Assembly: GCA_947464585.1 (NCBI GenBank)
Contig: CANHYS010000020.1
Span: 1-12,248 of the forward strand
Source of the DNA: Planctomycetaceae bacterium
GTDB lineage: Bacteria; Planctomycetota; Planctomycetia; Pirellulales; UBA1268
Length of the DNA: 12,248 nt
Direction: 5' to 3'
Position numbers and translations under genes: made by a program. Shown here one piece after another: positions 1 through 7,975 of the stretch (the stretch's first letter is position 1; every line of letters begins with the position of its first letter). The notes under the pieces are model-generated. The model did not search any database. It was not told the DNA's origin and saw only the letters and a list, made by a program, of their open reading frames with translations.

Positions 1-1
1 C

Positions 2-1219
2 TCGGCTGCCGTGCTCGATGCCCTGCACCGACTGACGGGCAGCCACTTTCTCATCTGGGAAGAATCGACACGCCGGATCGGCCTCTCCACACTACCTCCG
101 GAGACGCTCGAGGCTGTTCAAGGCGACGCGGTGGCCGCTGCCATCCGCGTAGGCAGCGTCACCTTCGGTGGGCAACGCTACCGGCTGGGCACGGTCCGCA
201 GCGAGGGCGTGCGACCGGAGACGGTGCTCATCCTCACACCCGAGCGATCGTTCATCGCCCGCACGTTTGATGCGGTCTGGCCCGTGCTGGCGGTGGCCGC
301 AGCGACGCTTGCGGTGCTCGTGCCACTGGGACTGCAAACGACGGGCCGGCTCGCGGCGCGGATCACCGCCGTCGAACGGCACGTGGCACGGATCGCGGAA
401 GGAGAGTTTGGCCAGACGCTTCTCGCCGGCGACGACCCGACCGCCGGCGACGAGATCAGCCGGCTGGTGGATGGTGTCAACCACATGAGCCTGCATCTGG
501 AGCAGCTCCGTGGTTCGCTTGTCGCCGGTGAGCGGCAACGGCTGCTTGGCCAGCTGGCGGCTGGATTCGCCCACGAACTCCGCAACGCCGTCACCGGCGC
601 CCGGCTGGCGATCGACCTCCACCGCCGCCGCTGCCCGGCAGGAGTGGGCAGCAGCCCGCCCGACGACAGCCTCACCGTCGCCGCTCGGCAACTCGACATC
701 CTGGAGGAGGAGGTCCGCGGACTGCTCGCTCTGGCGAAGGCGCCGGCACAACAGAAGCAGCCGCCGGCGCCGATCTCCATCGATCGGCTCCTGGCCGAGG
801 TCCGCGATCTCACGGCGCCACGGTGCGACCATGCCGGAGTGCGAATGCATTGTGAACTGCCCACGAATCTGTCGATCATCGGTCGCCACGACGCCCTGCG
901 GGCGGCGCTGGTGAATCTCGCGCTCAACGGCATCGATGCCGCCGGCCGCAATGGCGACGTCTGGCTCTCCGCCGTCCGCACTGATTCGCAGACCATCCTG
1001 GCCGTCGACGATTCGGGGGCAGGCCCGCCCGAGAGCGTGCGGGATTCGATGCACGAGCCGTTTGTCACGTCGAAGCCGGAAGGGATCGGCCTCGGGCTCT
1101 CGGTCGCACGGGCCGTCGCCGAGGAGCACGGCGGCGTGCTCGCCTGGGAACAAAACCAGGGCCGCACGCGATTTGCGATTTCGCTGCCGGCGCAGACACT
1201 GGAGGATGGCAGCTCCTGA
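2..1219 (+). CDS. Sensor histidine kinase of two-component system (5'-truncated by window)
   Basis: The gene encodes a membrane-bound histidine kinase that should autophosphorylate and pass phosphate to the response regulator just downstream. The frame is open to the left edge; the first in-frame start (GTG at 11) leaves no first membrane segment, so the true start lies outside the window. Residues are counted from that GTG. Residues 1-85 look like the end of an extracytoplasmic sensor domain, about 86-108 form a transmembrane helix, and about 109-165 a HAMP linker. The HisKA H-box is FAHELRN with phospho-acceptor His188. The HATPase_c domain shows the N-box (VNLALNGIDAAG, 301-312), G1 box (DDSGAGPP, from 333) and G2 box (GIGLGL, 358-363). 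All catalytic boxes look intact. The gene ends 52 nt before the regulator gene. The sensed signal cannot be inferred. The class resembles NtrB/PilS-type partners of sigma-54 activators. Confidence 0.9.
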   Translation, partial: SAAVLDALHRLTGSHFLIWEESTRRIGLSTLPPETLEAVQGDAVAAAIRVGSVTFGGQRYRLGTVRSEGVRPETVLILTPERSFIARTFDAVWPVLAVAAATLAVLVPLGLQTTGRLAARITAVERHVARIAEGEFGQTLLAGDDPTAGDEISRLVDGVNHMSLHLEQLRGSLVAGERQRLLGQLAAGFAHELRNAVTGARLAIDLHRRRCPAGVGSSPPDDSLTVAARQLDILEEEVRGLLALAKAPAQQKQPPAPISIDRLLAEVRDLTAPRCDHAGVRMHCELPTNLSIIGRHDALRAALVNLALNGIDAAGRNGDVWLSAVRTDSQTILAVDDSGAGPPESVRDSMHEPFVTSKPEGIGLGLSVARAVAEEHGGVLAWEQNQGRTRFAISLPAQTLEDGSS

Positions 1220-1271
1220 TGGCACCCTCCAGCCATCGCCGCCAGCCCCTGCCCGCACTGGCACGAATCCC

Positions 1272-2672
<1,401 letters not shown>

Positions 2673-2676
2673 ACGA

Positions 2677-2692
2677 TTCACCGCGCGGTGAA
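2677..2692. promoter_or_regulatory. Perfect 16-bp palindrome, candidate enhancer-binding site
   Basis: TTCACCGCGCGGTGAA is a perfect inverted repeat 4 bp after the regulator stop codon. CGATTC (2674-2679) and GAATCG (2694-2699) extend the symmetry with an offset. No T-tract follows, so an intrinsic terminator is less likely. Its centre lies about 85 bp upstream of the transcription start predicted from the -24/-12 element at 2744-2758. That is a normal location for the binding site of an NtrC-type activator. The palindrome is directly seen; its role as a binding site is inferred. Confidence 0.5.
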
Positions 2693-2743
2693 AGAATCGC
2701 CGCATGTCGTCGCGTCAACAGCGGTGTTCTGCGAGAGCACGAC

Positions 2744-2758
2744 CGGCATGCTATTTGC
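2744..2758 (+). promoter_or_regulatory. Candidate sigma-54 (-24/-12) promoter
   Basis: CGGCATGCTATTTGC matches the TGGCAC-N5-TTGC consensus at GGCA and TTGC, with the required GG-N10-GC spacing (GG 2745-2746, GC 2757-2758). The two mismatches are at the outer T and the C of TGGCAC. It lies between a sigma-54 activator gene and a pseudopilin gene. The predicted start of transcription is near 2770, only about 4 nt before the ATG at 2774, which would give an almost leaderless message. That is unusual for sigma-54 and is the main reason for caution. Confidence 0.5.
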
Positions 2759-2773
2759 TCAAGCAGTCTTGCC

Positions 2774-3862
2774 ATGACGCGAACCCTTCACCCACACCGG
2801 CCCGGTTTCACCCTCGTCGAGCTCTTGGTGGTGATCGCCATCATCGGCACGCTCATCGGCCTGCTCCTGCCGGCGGTGCAGAGCGCCCGCGAGGCGGCGC
2901 GTCGCAGTGCCTGCAGCAACAATGTCCGTCAGCTCGCGTTGGCAACGCACAACTACCAATCGGCAAGGGGCACCTTTCCACCGAGCATGCTCCATACGCC
3001 GGGAACCACTTTCACGAGCAACAACGGCTCCTGGTCGATCCATGGCCGCATCCTTCCCTATCTTGAGGAGGGCGCCGCGGCCGTGAAGGTGAACCTTGAG
3101 CAGGCCTGGGACGACGGCTTCAGCCCGGTCGATCTCACCAAGAACTGGGGGACGGTGAAGGACGCCCGCATCGGTCCATTCTTCTGCCCGAGTGAAACGA
3201 ATCTCGTCTTCCGCACCAAGACCCGCAGTGGCGCGGAGGTCCCATATGTCTTTCCGCACACATACGGATTCAACTTTGGCACCTGGTTCATCTATGACCC
3301 TGTGACGGGCCAGGGGGGCGACGGGTCCTTCCACCCCAACTCCAATTTCACTCCGGCAAAATTCACCGACGGCCTGAGCAAGACATTCTGCATCGCGGAG
3401 GTGAAGGCCTTTACCCCCTACGTCCGCAACACGAGCGATCCGAGCGGCAGCTACCCGGCACAGTCGCCCCCGTCCGATGCTGCTGCTGTCGTCGGGCTGG
3501 CCAACGGCATGTCGGCTGGCGACACCAAGCTCGGCGCGACCACCAACGACAACACCGGCCACACCGAGTGGCCCGACGGCCGCGTCCACCACAGCGGCTT
3601 CACGACCACGCTGCCGCCCAACACGCGAGTGCCCTATCAATCGGGATCCGCCACCTACGACTTTGACTTGAACTCCCGGCAGGAAGGGAACAGCGCGACC
3701 GCCAAGACATTCGCCGCCATCACCTCCCGGAGCCACCACGGAGGCATCGTGACCATCGCCATGATGGACGGCTCGACGGCCTCGATTGCCAACTCCGTCG
3801 AGATCGCCGTTTGGCGGGCACTGTCGACGCGGAGCGGCGGCGATGTGCAGCAACTGCCTTGA
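2774..3862 (+). CDS. DUF1559 family protein with type IV pilin-like N-terminus
   Basis: This 362-residue protein is of the planctomycete-expanded DUF1559 family: a pseudopilin-like, surface or envelope protein of unsettled role. The N-terminus carries a class III/type IV prepilin signal, with cleavage expected between G11 and F12 (GFTLVELLVVIAIIG), Glu at mature position 5 (E16), and a hydrophobic helix to about residue 34. The sequence QSAREAARR plus SNNVRQLALATHNY then follows, as is typical of the family. Near the end lies the H-X9-DG motif (H322, D332-G333). ATG 2774 is chosen because it puts a short basic leader (MTRTLHPHRP) before the cleavage site; the frame is open upstream to GTG 2669, but that would overlap the regulator gene and bury the signal. 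No Shine-Dalgarno is visible. A sigma-54-like promoter lies just upstream, and an inverted-repeat element begins 1 nt after the stop. Family assignment is firm; function is not known. Confidence 0.95.
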   Translation: MTRTLHPHRPGFTLVELLVVIAIIGTLIGLLLPAVQSAREAARRSACSNNVRQLALATHNYQSARGTFPPSMLHTPGTTFTSNNGSWSIHGRILPYLEEGAAAVKVNLEQAWDDGFSPVDLTKNWGTVKDARIGPFFCPSETNLVFRTKTRSGAEVPYVFPHTYGFNFGTWFIYDPVTGQGGDGSFHPNSNFTPAKFTDGLSKTFCIAEVKAFTPYVRNTSDPSGSYPAQSPPSDAAAVVGLANGMSAGDTKLGATTNDNTGHTEWPDGRVHHSGFTTTLPPNTRVPYQSGSATYDFDLNSRQEGNSATAKTFAAITSRSHHGGIVTIAMMDGSTASIANSVEIAVWRALSTRSGGDVQQLP

Positions 3863-3863
3863 T

Positions 3864-3969
3864 GGAAAAGAGGGACGGGAGCGAATTTTCTGGTCGCCAC
3901 AGACGACAAGGCCTCGCCGGGCACCCTGGCCAAGGTGCTCCGCAAAATTCGCCCCCGTCCCTATTTTCC
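3864..3969. repeat. 106-bp inverted-repeat element (REP/MITE-like)
   Basis: Two 27-nt arms at 3864-3890 and 3943-3969 are inverted copies with three mismatches, one at the inner edge. The core is GGGACGGGAGCGAATTTT on the left against AAAATTCGCCCCCGTCCC on the right, and both outer ends carry GGAAAA/TTTTCC. The 52-nt centre contains a smaller hairpin, GCACC (3921-3925) with GGTGC (3934-3938). There is no open reading frame of its own and no clear target duplication. The outer ends resemble the GGAAAATAGGGAC-type palindromes I associate with IS200-like/RAYT elements, which is recollection and not a search result. It starts 1 nt after the pilin stop codon, so it may also end that transcript. 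Confidence 0.7.
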
Positions 3970-4075
3970 GCTAGGGTACATATCCCCTCGGTTCCCGGAT
4001 CGACGGCATTCGAGCGGCCATCGCGGCCGTGTGCCCGAGGTCGGATACTGGCCGTAGGCAGTTCTTCATCTATTC

Positions 4076-4080
4076 GGAGG
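4076..4080 (+). promoter_or_regulatory. Strong Shine-Dalgarno site GGAGG
   Basis: GGAGG lies 7 nt before the ATG at 4088. This decides the start over the in-frame GTG at 4082, which would be only 1 nt from the site. It is the best ribosome binding site in the window. Confidence 0.8.
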
Positions 4081-4087
4081 CGTGTCG

Positions 4088-4549
4088 ATGGATATTCTCG
4101 GTGAAATTCTCAAGCAGGTTCTCGAAGGCGCCGCGCAGCAACAGCAGCAGGCACCGGCACCGCAGCAACGGGCTCCCCAGCCGCAGCAGCGCGCCCCGCA
4201 GCCCCAAGGTGGCGGACAGGGTGGCGGACAGGGCATGCCCTCCGCGAATGATCTGCAGGACATCTTCACGCAGATCTTCGGCGGCGGTCAGGCCCAGAAG
4301 CTGCCTGAAGTCGTCAAGCAGTTCGAGGAAAAGGGGCTGCGCGATGAGGTCGATTCGTGGGTCCGCACCGGGCCCAACAAGCCGGTCGACCGGCGGCAGA
4401 TCGAGGACGTGTTCGGCCGTCGTGAACTCGACGAGATCGCCGGCCGGAACAAAATCGACCGCGACCAGCTGGCCGAAGTGCTCAGCCGTTACATTCCGAA
4501 GATCATCGACGAACTGACCCCGACCGGCCAGATGCAGGCCCGCCGCTAG
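4088..4549 (+). CDS. YidB/DUF937 family protein
   Basis: A soluble 153-residue protein without a signal peptide. A short N-terminal amphipathic segment (MDILGEILKQVLEGAA) is followed by a Gln/Pro/Gly-rich linker (about 17-50) built from repeats. The C-terminal half (about 70-150) matches the YidB/DUF937 pattern: VVKQFEEKGLRDEVDSWV, then RTGPNKPVDRRQIEDVFG, then a domain ending in IIDELTPTGQ. The family is widespread and its molecular function is not established. The gene stands alone between the inverted-repeat element and a strong hairpin, and has an excellent Shine-Dalgarno. The Q/P-rich linker is the odd part and resembles a flexible spacer. Confidence 0.8.
   Translation: MDILGEILKQVLEGAAQQQQQAPAPQQRAPQPQQRAPQPQGGGQGGGQGMPSANDLQDIFTQIFGGGQAQKLPEVVKQFEEKGLRDEVDSWVRTGPNKPVDRRQIEDVFGRRELDEIAGRNKIDRDQLAEVLSRYIPKIIDELTPTGQMQARR
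4160..4231 (+). repeat. Short in-frame tandem repeats inside the DUF937 gene
   Basis: Two 21-bp units (4160-4180 and 4181-4201) each encode PQQRAPQ. Shortly after, two identical 12-bp units (GGTGGCGGACAG, 4208-4219 and 4220-4231) encode GGGQ-like linker sequence. A Q5 run precedes them. Both repeat lengths are multiples of three, so copy-number change would alter linker length without a frameshift. Confidence 0.8.
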
Positions 4550-4565
4550 TCGTCGCCTTCGCGTT

Positions 4566-4608
4566 CCACGCCCGGGCCCGCCGCGCTGCACGCGCGGCGG
4601 GCCCGTGG
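4566..4608 (+). terminator. Strong GC hairpin after DUF937 gene
   Basis: GGGCCCGCCGCGC (4574-4586) pairs perfectly with GCGCGGCGGGCCC (4592-4604) around a 5-nt loop. Outer CCAC/GTGG pairs (4566-4569, 4605-4608) flank it across a small bulge. It begins 17 nt after the stop codon. No U-tract follows, so it is either a non-canonical terminator or a 3'-end stabiliser. Confidence 0.5.
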
Positions 4609-4653
4609 TCTGACGAGCCCGTGGTACGGCCGGTCTGGGATCGCATCGGAGGG

Positions 4654-4659
4654 TATACT
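4654..4659 (+). promoter_or_regulatory. -10 element TATACT, likely leaderless promoter
   Basis: GGG-TATACT stands exactly 6 nt before the ATG at 4666, so transcription would begin at or next to the start codon. No good -35 is seen at 16-18 nt. The same arrangement occurs before apt and before the gene at 12183. A GGAGGG overlaps the upstream edge (4648-4653), 12 nt from the ATG, but it would not be transcribed from this promoter. Confidence 0.5.
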
Positions 4660-4665
4660 CTGACT

Positions 4666-5940
4666 ATGGCGATCCTTTCTGCCTTCTCCCCCACCGCACC
4701 CAGCCCGTGGCGATTGCTGCCACGATCCCTGTGGGTCGTGCCATTGCTGCTCCACTCGGTCGCCGCTGCGGAAACGAGCCCGGTGGAGATGCTCCTGCCT
4801 CCGCATGTGGCCGTCGCCTGGCGGGAGGATCCCCGGCCGGCAGCCGATGCGCCCGCGGGCGTGGAAGTGCCGCAGGGTCGCCGCGGCTCCCGTCGATCCC
4901 AACGTCGCAGCACCCGGCGACGGCCGCCGCTCGACGAAATGCCGCACGAAACGGTGCCGGTTCGTCCACCGCTCCGCGATTCGCTGCCCGCCGCGGAGTT
5001 CTTTCCAGTGGCACCTTCGGAAGAGAGCACGGCAACGGCCGTTGCGACCGACACCACACTGACCTCGCCGGCGCCCGTGGCGGCAGATGCCACTGGCATC
5101 ACGACACACCGCGACCAGCCCTACGGCCAACCAGAGTCGGGCCAGCCCGCCCATGCTCGGCAGCGGTTTGATCTGTACCTCCCAGCCGGCTGCAATGCCG
5201 GTGGCATGCCGCTGGTCGTCTGGATCCATGGCGACACGTGGCGCGACGGCTCCAAGGCGGATTGCCCATTGATCTGGCTGGCAAGCGAGGGCTACGCGGT
5301 GGCGAGCATCGGCTACCGGCTCAGTGATACTGCGGTGTTTCCCGCGCAACTCGACGACTGCCGGGCTGCCATTGCGGAGATCGAGCGGAACGCCGAAGTC
5401 TGGGGGATCGACCGCGATCGCGTGGCTGTTGCCGGCAGCGGCGCTGGCGGCCATCTCGCGGCCCTGGTGGGCCTCACCAGCCAGCCGGCAGCGGCCGTCG
5501 CCACGTCGGCCGACCGAGCCGGCGACACCGTGTTCCCGCGCATCGCGGCGGTCTGTGCAGTGGCCGCGCCGGCAAGTCTCACCACGCTGGGCCCTGAGCA
5601 GGATCGCCCCGGCTCGCCAGCCAGCCGGCTGGTCGGCGGACCGCTGCCGGAGTTTCGTGAAGCCGCACAACGGGCCAGCCCCATCGCCCATGTCTCCGCC
5701 GACGATCCGCCCGTACTGATCCTGCACGGCGCCACCGACAGCACCGTGCCACCGAAACAGGCCGTCGAGTTCGCGGCAGCGCTCAAGGCCGCCAACGTCG
5801 ATACCACGATCGTCATCCTTCCCACTGTCGGCCACAGGCTGAGCCTCGACCTGGGCATGGCCGGCGGGCAGGCCCTGATCTCCTTTCTCGACCGTGTGCT
5901 GGGACCAGGCATCCGTCCCGACCGAGTCCCGCTCCCATGA
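4666..5940 (+). CDS. Exported alpha/beta-hydrolase-fold protein (BD-FAE/esterase-like), catalytic Ser apparently lost
   Basis: A 424-residue protein with a likely signal peptide (about 1-36, hydrophobic WVVPLLLHSVAAA), a long Arg/Pro-rich low-complexity stretch (about 60-150), and a C-terminal alpha/beta-hydrolase domain (about 165-420) of the BD-FAE/carboxylesterase type. Recognisable landmarks are the oxyanion region VVWIHGDTW (H188-W192; family consensus HGGGW), the elbow AGSGAGGHLAAL (G257-S258-G259-A260-G261-G262), acid D358 (HGATDSTVP) and H390 (VGH). In relatives the elbow is G-x-S-A-G-G-H; here the nucleophile position (259) is Gly and a Ser sits one residue earlier. It may therefore be a non-catalytic homologue, or use S258 in a shifted elbow. 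ATG 4666 is chosen because it sets up the signal peptide and follows the -10 element. The gene overlaps the next one by 4 bp (ATGA), so the two are probably translationally coupled. Confidence 0.85.
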   Translation: MAILSAFSPTAPSPWRLLPRSLWVVPLLLHSVAAAETSPVEMLLPPHVAVAWREDPRPAADAPAGVEVPQGRRGSRRSQRRSTRRRPPLDEMPHETVPVRPPLRDSLPAAEFFPVAPSEESTATAVATDTTLTSPAPVAADATGITTHRDQPYGQPESGQPAHARQRFDLYLPAGCNAGGMPLVVWIHGDTWRDGSKADCPLIWLASEGYAVASIGYRLSDTAVFPAQLDDCRAAIAEIERNAEVWGIDRDRVAVAGSGAGGHLAALVGLTSQPAAAVATSADRAGDTVFPRIAAVCAVAAPASLTTLGPEQDRPGSPASRLVGGPLPEFREAAQRASPIAHVSADDPPVLILHGATDSTVPPKQAVEFAAALKAANVDTTIVILPTVGHRLSLDLGMAGGQALISFLDRVLGPGIRPDRVPLP

Positions 5941-6845
5941 CATCGCCCAGTGCCGCCGGCGAGCCCAATCCGGCCCTGCCCCGCCGGCCTTCTTCCCTGA
6001 GCCGCCGCACGCTGCTCAGGAGGGCCTGCCTCGTCGCTGGCGCGGTGCCGTTGGCGGCCGCGATCGACGGCGTGGCGATCACGCCACGGCGGCTCGTGAC
6101 GAGCAACCACTCCTTTGGACAGGCCGCCTCTGCCGACCGGCTTCGCATCGTGCAGGTCAGCGACCTGCACGTGCACGGCATCGGTACGCTCGAACGTCAG
6201 CTGCTCGAGCAGCTCCATGAAGCCCAGGCCGACCTCATCGTGATCACGGGCGATTCGATCGATCGGGCCGGATCGCTCCCGCTGCTCGACAGGCTGCTGG
6301 GAGAGTTTCCCCGATCGCCACGGGTGCTCGCCATCCTCGGCAACTGGGAATACCGCAGCGGTGTCGGGCCCGATCAGTTCGCCCATACCTATGCTCGTCA
6401 CGGCATCGAACTGCTCGTCAATCGGTCGATCGAGTTGGAGCATCGAGGACGCACGATCCGCGTCACGGGCCTCGACGACATTCTCTCCAGCCAGCCCGAA
6501 GCCGCCTCGGCTATCGGTGACGACCGCCCGCTCGACCATCACCTCGTTCTCACCCACTGTCCGATCACTCGCGACACGCTGGGGCTGCCGCCGGAGCACG
6601 CTGCGTCGCTGGTCTTGAGCGGCCACACACACGGCGGCCAGGTGGCTCCCTTCGGCGTGGCCTCGCTCCTGCCACCGGGTAGTGGACGCTATGTCGCGGG
6701 CTGGTATCGCGACGACGGCGGTCCACCGCTCTATGTCTCGCGAGGCATCGGCACGTCCGGGCTGCCGATCCGCATCGGCGCGACTCCGGAACTCGTGCGG
6801 ATCGACTGGGGGCTGGAAGACCCGCTGCAGTTTTCCGCAGCGTGA
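5937..6845 (+). CDS. Tat-exported metallophosphoesterase, YaeI-like
   Basis: A 302-residue calcineurin-like phosphoesterase that should hydrolyse phosphodiester or phosphomonoester bonds outside the cytoplasm using two metal ions. The N-terminus has a twin-arginine signal (SRRTLLRRA, R23-R24) followed by a hydrophobic stretch ending near residue 43. Metal-ligand motifs appear in order: D76-x-H78 (VSDLHVH), G105-D106-x-x-D109 (TGDSID), G135-N136-W-E138 (LGNWEY), H207 (LTHCP) and G229-H230-x-H232 (SGHTHGGQ). The layout matches E. coli YaeI, which also has a Tat signal. The usual His of GNH(E/D) is Trp137 here. The ATG overlaps the stop of the hydrolase gene. Substrate unknown; lipid or nucleotide diesters are possible. 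Alternative names would be YkuE/YkoQ-like phosphoesterase. Confidence 0.9.
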   Translation: MTSPSAAGEPNPALPRRPSSLSRRTLLRRACLVAGAVPLAAAIDGVAITPRRLVTSNHSFGQAASADRLRIVQVSDLHVHGIGTLERQLLEQLHEAQADLIVITGDSIDRAGSLPLLDRLLGEFPRSPRVLAILGNWEYRSGVGPDQFAHTYARHGIELLVNRSIELEHRGRTIRVTGLDDILSSQPEAASAIGDDRPLDHHLVLTHCPITRDTLGLPPEHAASLVLSGHTHGGQVAPFGVASLLPPGSGRYVAGWYRDDGGPPLYVSRGIGTSGLPIRIGATPELVRIDWGLEDPLQFSAA

Positions 6846-7065
6846 CGGCACGACCGGCATGACCCGTGGCACCGCTTTAACCGCTGTGCGGCACCCTTCC
6901 TGCCTTGCTTGTGCAGAGCACTGCGGCGAGCGTCGATAGCTTTCTTTACGCCGCTGTTGATCCGGCCAGCCCGCGAGCCGAGAAGGCCCGCGAACGGTAT
7001 CGACTGCTCATCATCTTCATTATTCCTCCGAAATCCCCAACGCCCGGGGAAGGCCAACTCCACCC
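6846..7065 (+). other. 220-bp intergenic region before the sigma factor gene
   Basis: No gene is supported here. Small structures are visible: CCGC-TGT-GCGG (hairpin near 6880-6890), GCGGCG (6923-6928) with CGCCGC (6949-6954), and TCCCC (7034-7038) with GGGGA (7046-7050). The last one covers part of the purine-rich GGGGAAGG (7046-7053) that is the only Shine-Dalgarno candidate for the sigma gene. No convincing -35/-10 pair was found. The region may hold the sigma-gene promoter and a structured leader. Confidence 0.4.
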
Positions 7066-7944
7066 ATGCCATCGCCCTCTCGTCGTAGCAAGCCATCCTC
7101 GTCCGCCGTCCAGAACCCACTCGAGACCTACCTCCGCGACATCAACGCCACCTCGCTCCTCACGGCAGAGGACGAACGGCGGCTGGCCACGGCCATCGCC
7201 AAAGGAGATGCCGCGGCGCGAGACCACATGGTCCGTGCCAACCTTCGACTGGTGGTCAACATCGCGCGGGGCTACTCGAACCGCGGTCTGGCCCTGCCCG
7301 ACCTCATCGAGGAGGGCAATCTCGGCCTGCTGCGGGCCGTCGAGGGCTTCGACCCGACCATGGGCACACGCTTCAGCACCTACGCCAGCTATTGGATCAA
7401 GCAGTCGATCAAGCGGGCGCTCATCAACTCCGGCAAGACGATCCGCATTCCGGCCTACATGGTGGAGCTGCTCTCAAAATGGCGACGTGCGACGGCACGC
7501 CTGAACGAGAGCCTCGGCCGCACACCCACTCCCGAGGAGGTGGCGCGGATGCTGGGCCTGGCACGGAAGAAGCTGCCGATCATCAAGAAGGCCATCCATG
7601 TCCACCAGAATGCCCCGCAGACCGAGCAGGCCGACGGGGGCTGGTCGCTGGGTGAACTGGTCCGCGACGAAAACGCCAAGTGCCCCGCCGACGTGCTGCT
7701 CGACCACGACACGCTGCGGCATGTCCTGCGGCGGATCGACACCCTCGACGAACGGGCCGCCAAGATCATCCGGCTGCGTTTCGGTCTGGGCGGTGTCGAG
7801 CCGATGACCCTCAAGGAGATCGGGGTGGTCCTCGGCCTGACGAGGGAGCGGGTGCGGCAGATCGAGTCGGAAACGCTCGCCAATCTGGCCATGGCGATCG
7901 ACGGCGCTCCGCGGGCGACGATCCGTCTGCGGCACGGGGCCTGA
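7066..7944 (+). CDS. RpoD-like group-2 sigma-70 factor
   Basis: A 292-residue RNA polymerase sigma factor. Region 1.2 (NPLETYLRDINATSLLTAEDE, about 17-37) is followed by region 2 (MVRANLRLVVNIARGY, then DLIEEGNLGLLRAVEGFD as the core-binding RpoD box, then GTRFSTYASYWIKQSIKRAL for -10 recognition). Region 3 (about 130-200) comes next, then region 4 with the -35-binding helix-turn-helix TLKEIGVVLGLTRERVRQIE and a conserved tail. Region 1.1 of the primary factor is absent, so this is a second, RpoD-like sigma and not the housekeeping protein. Sequence of region 2.4 suggests a promoter close to the housekeeping consensus. The ATG at 7066 gives a short basic Ser-rich tail (PSPSRRSKPSSS) before region 1.2. 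It stands apart from its neighbours, with a 220-bp leader before it. Confidence 0.93.
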   Translation: MPSPSRRSKPSSSAVQNPLETYLRDINATSLLTAEDERRLATAIAKGDAAARDHMVRANLRLVVNIARGYSNRGLALPDLIEEGNLGLLRAVEGFDPTMGTRFSTYASYWIKQSIKRALINSGKTIRIPAYMVELLSKWRRATARLNESLGRTPTPEEVARMLGLARKKLPIIKKAIHVHQNAPQTEQADGGWSLGELVRDENAKCPADVLLDHDTLRHVLRRIDTLDERAAKIIRLRFGLGGVEPMTLKEIGVVLGLTRERVRQIESETLANLAMAIDGAPRATIRLRHGA

Positions 7945-7969
7945 CGGCGGACGGCCCATGGGGTAGGCT
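7941..7969 (+). promoter_or_regulatory. Promoter of apt, likely leaderless
   Basis: CTGACG (7941-7946; TTGACA consensus, 4 of 6) is followed at 17 nt by TAGGCT (7964-7969), preceded by GGG. The -10 ends 6 nt before the ATG at 7976, the same spacing as at 4654-4666. The -35 overlaps the stop region of the sigma gene. Confidence 0.5.
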
Positions 7970-7975
7970 TTCGCC

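Noticed and set aside
936..1271. Upstream extension of the response regulator to 936
   Set aside because: It would overlap most of the kinase ATPase domain in another frame; the receiver domain begins exactly at ATG 1272.
3811..4104. Small open frame crossing the inverted-repeat element
   Set aside because: It overlaps the end of the pilin gene and the start of the DUF937 gene, and its translation follows the repeat arms with no Shine-Dalgarno.
4546..6872. Long minus-strand open frames (465 and 519 codons) opposite the hydrolase and phosphoesterase genes
   Set aside because: Both are shadows of strong plus-strand genes, with no domain signature and no start signal.
6905..7504. Plus-strand frame beginning before the sigma factor gene, with a hydrophobic LLIIFIIP patch
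   Set aside because: It runs into the sigma gene in another frame, is Arg/Ser/Pro-rich afterwards, and has only a TTG start. A leader peptide is conceivable but unsupported.
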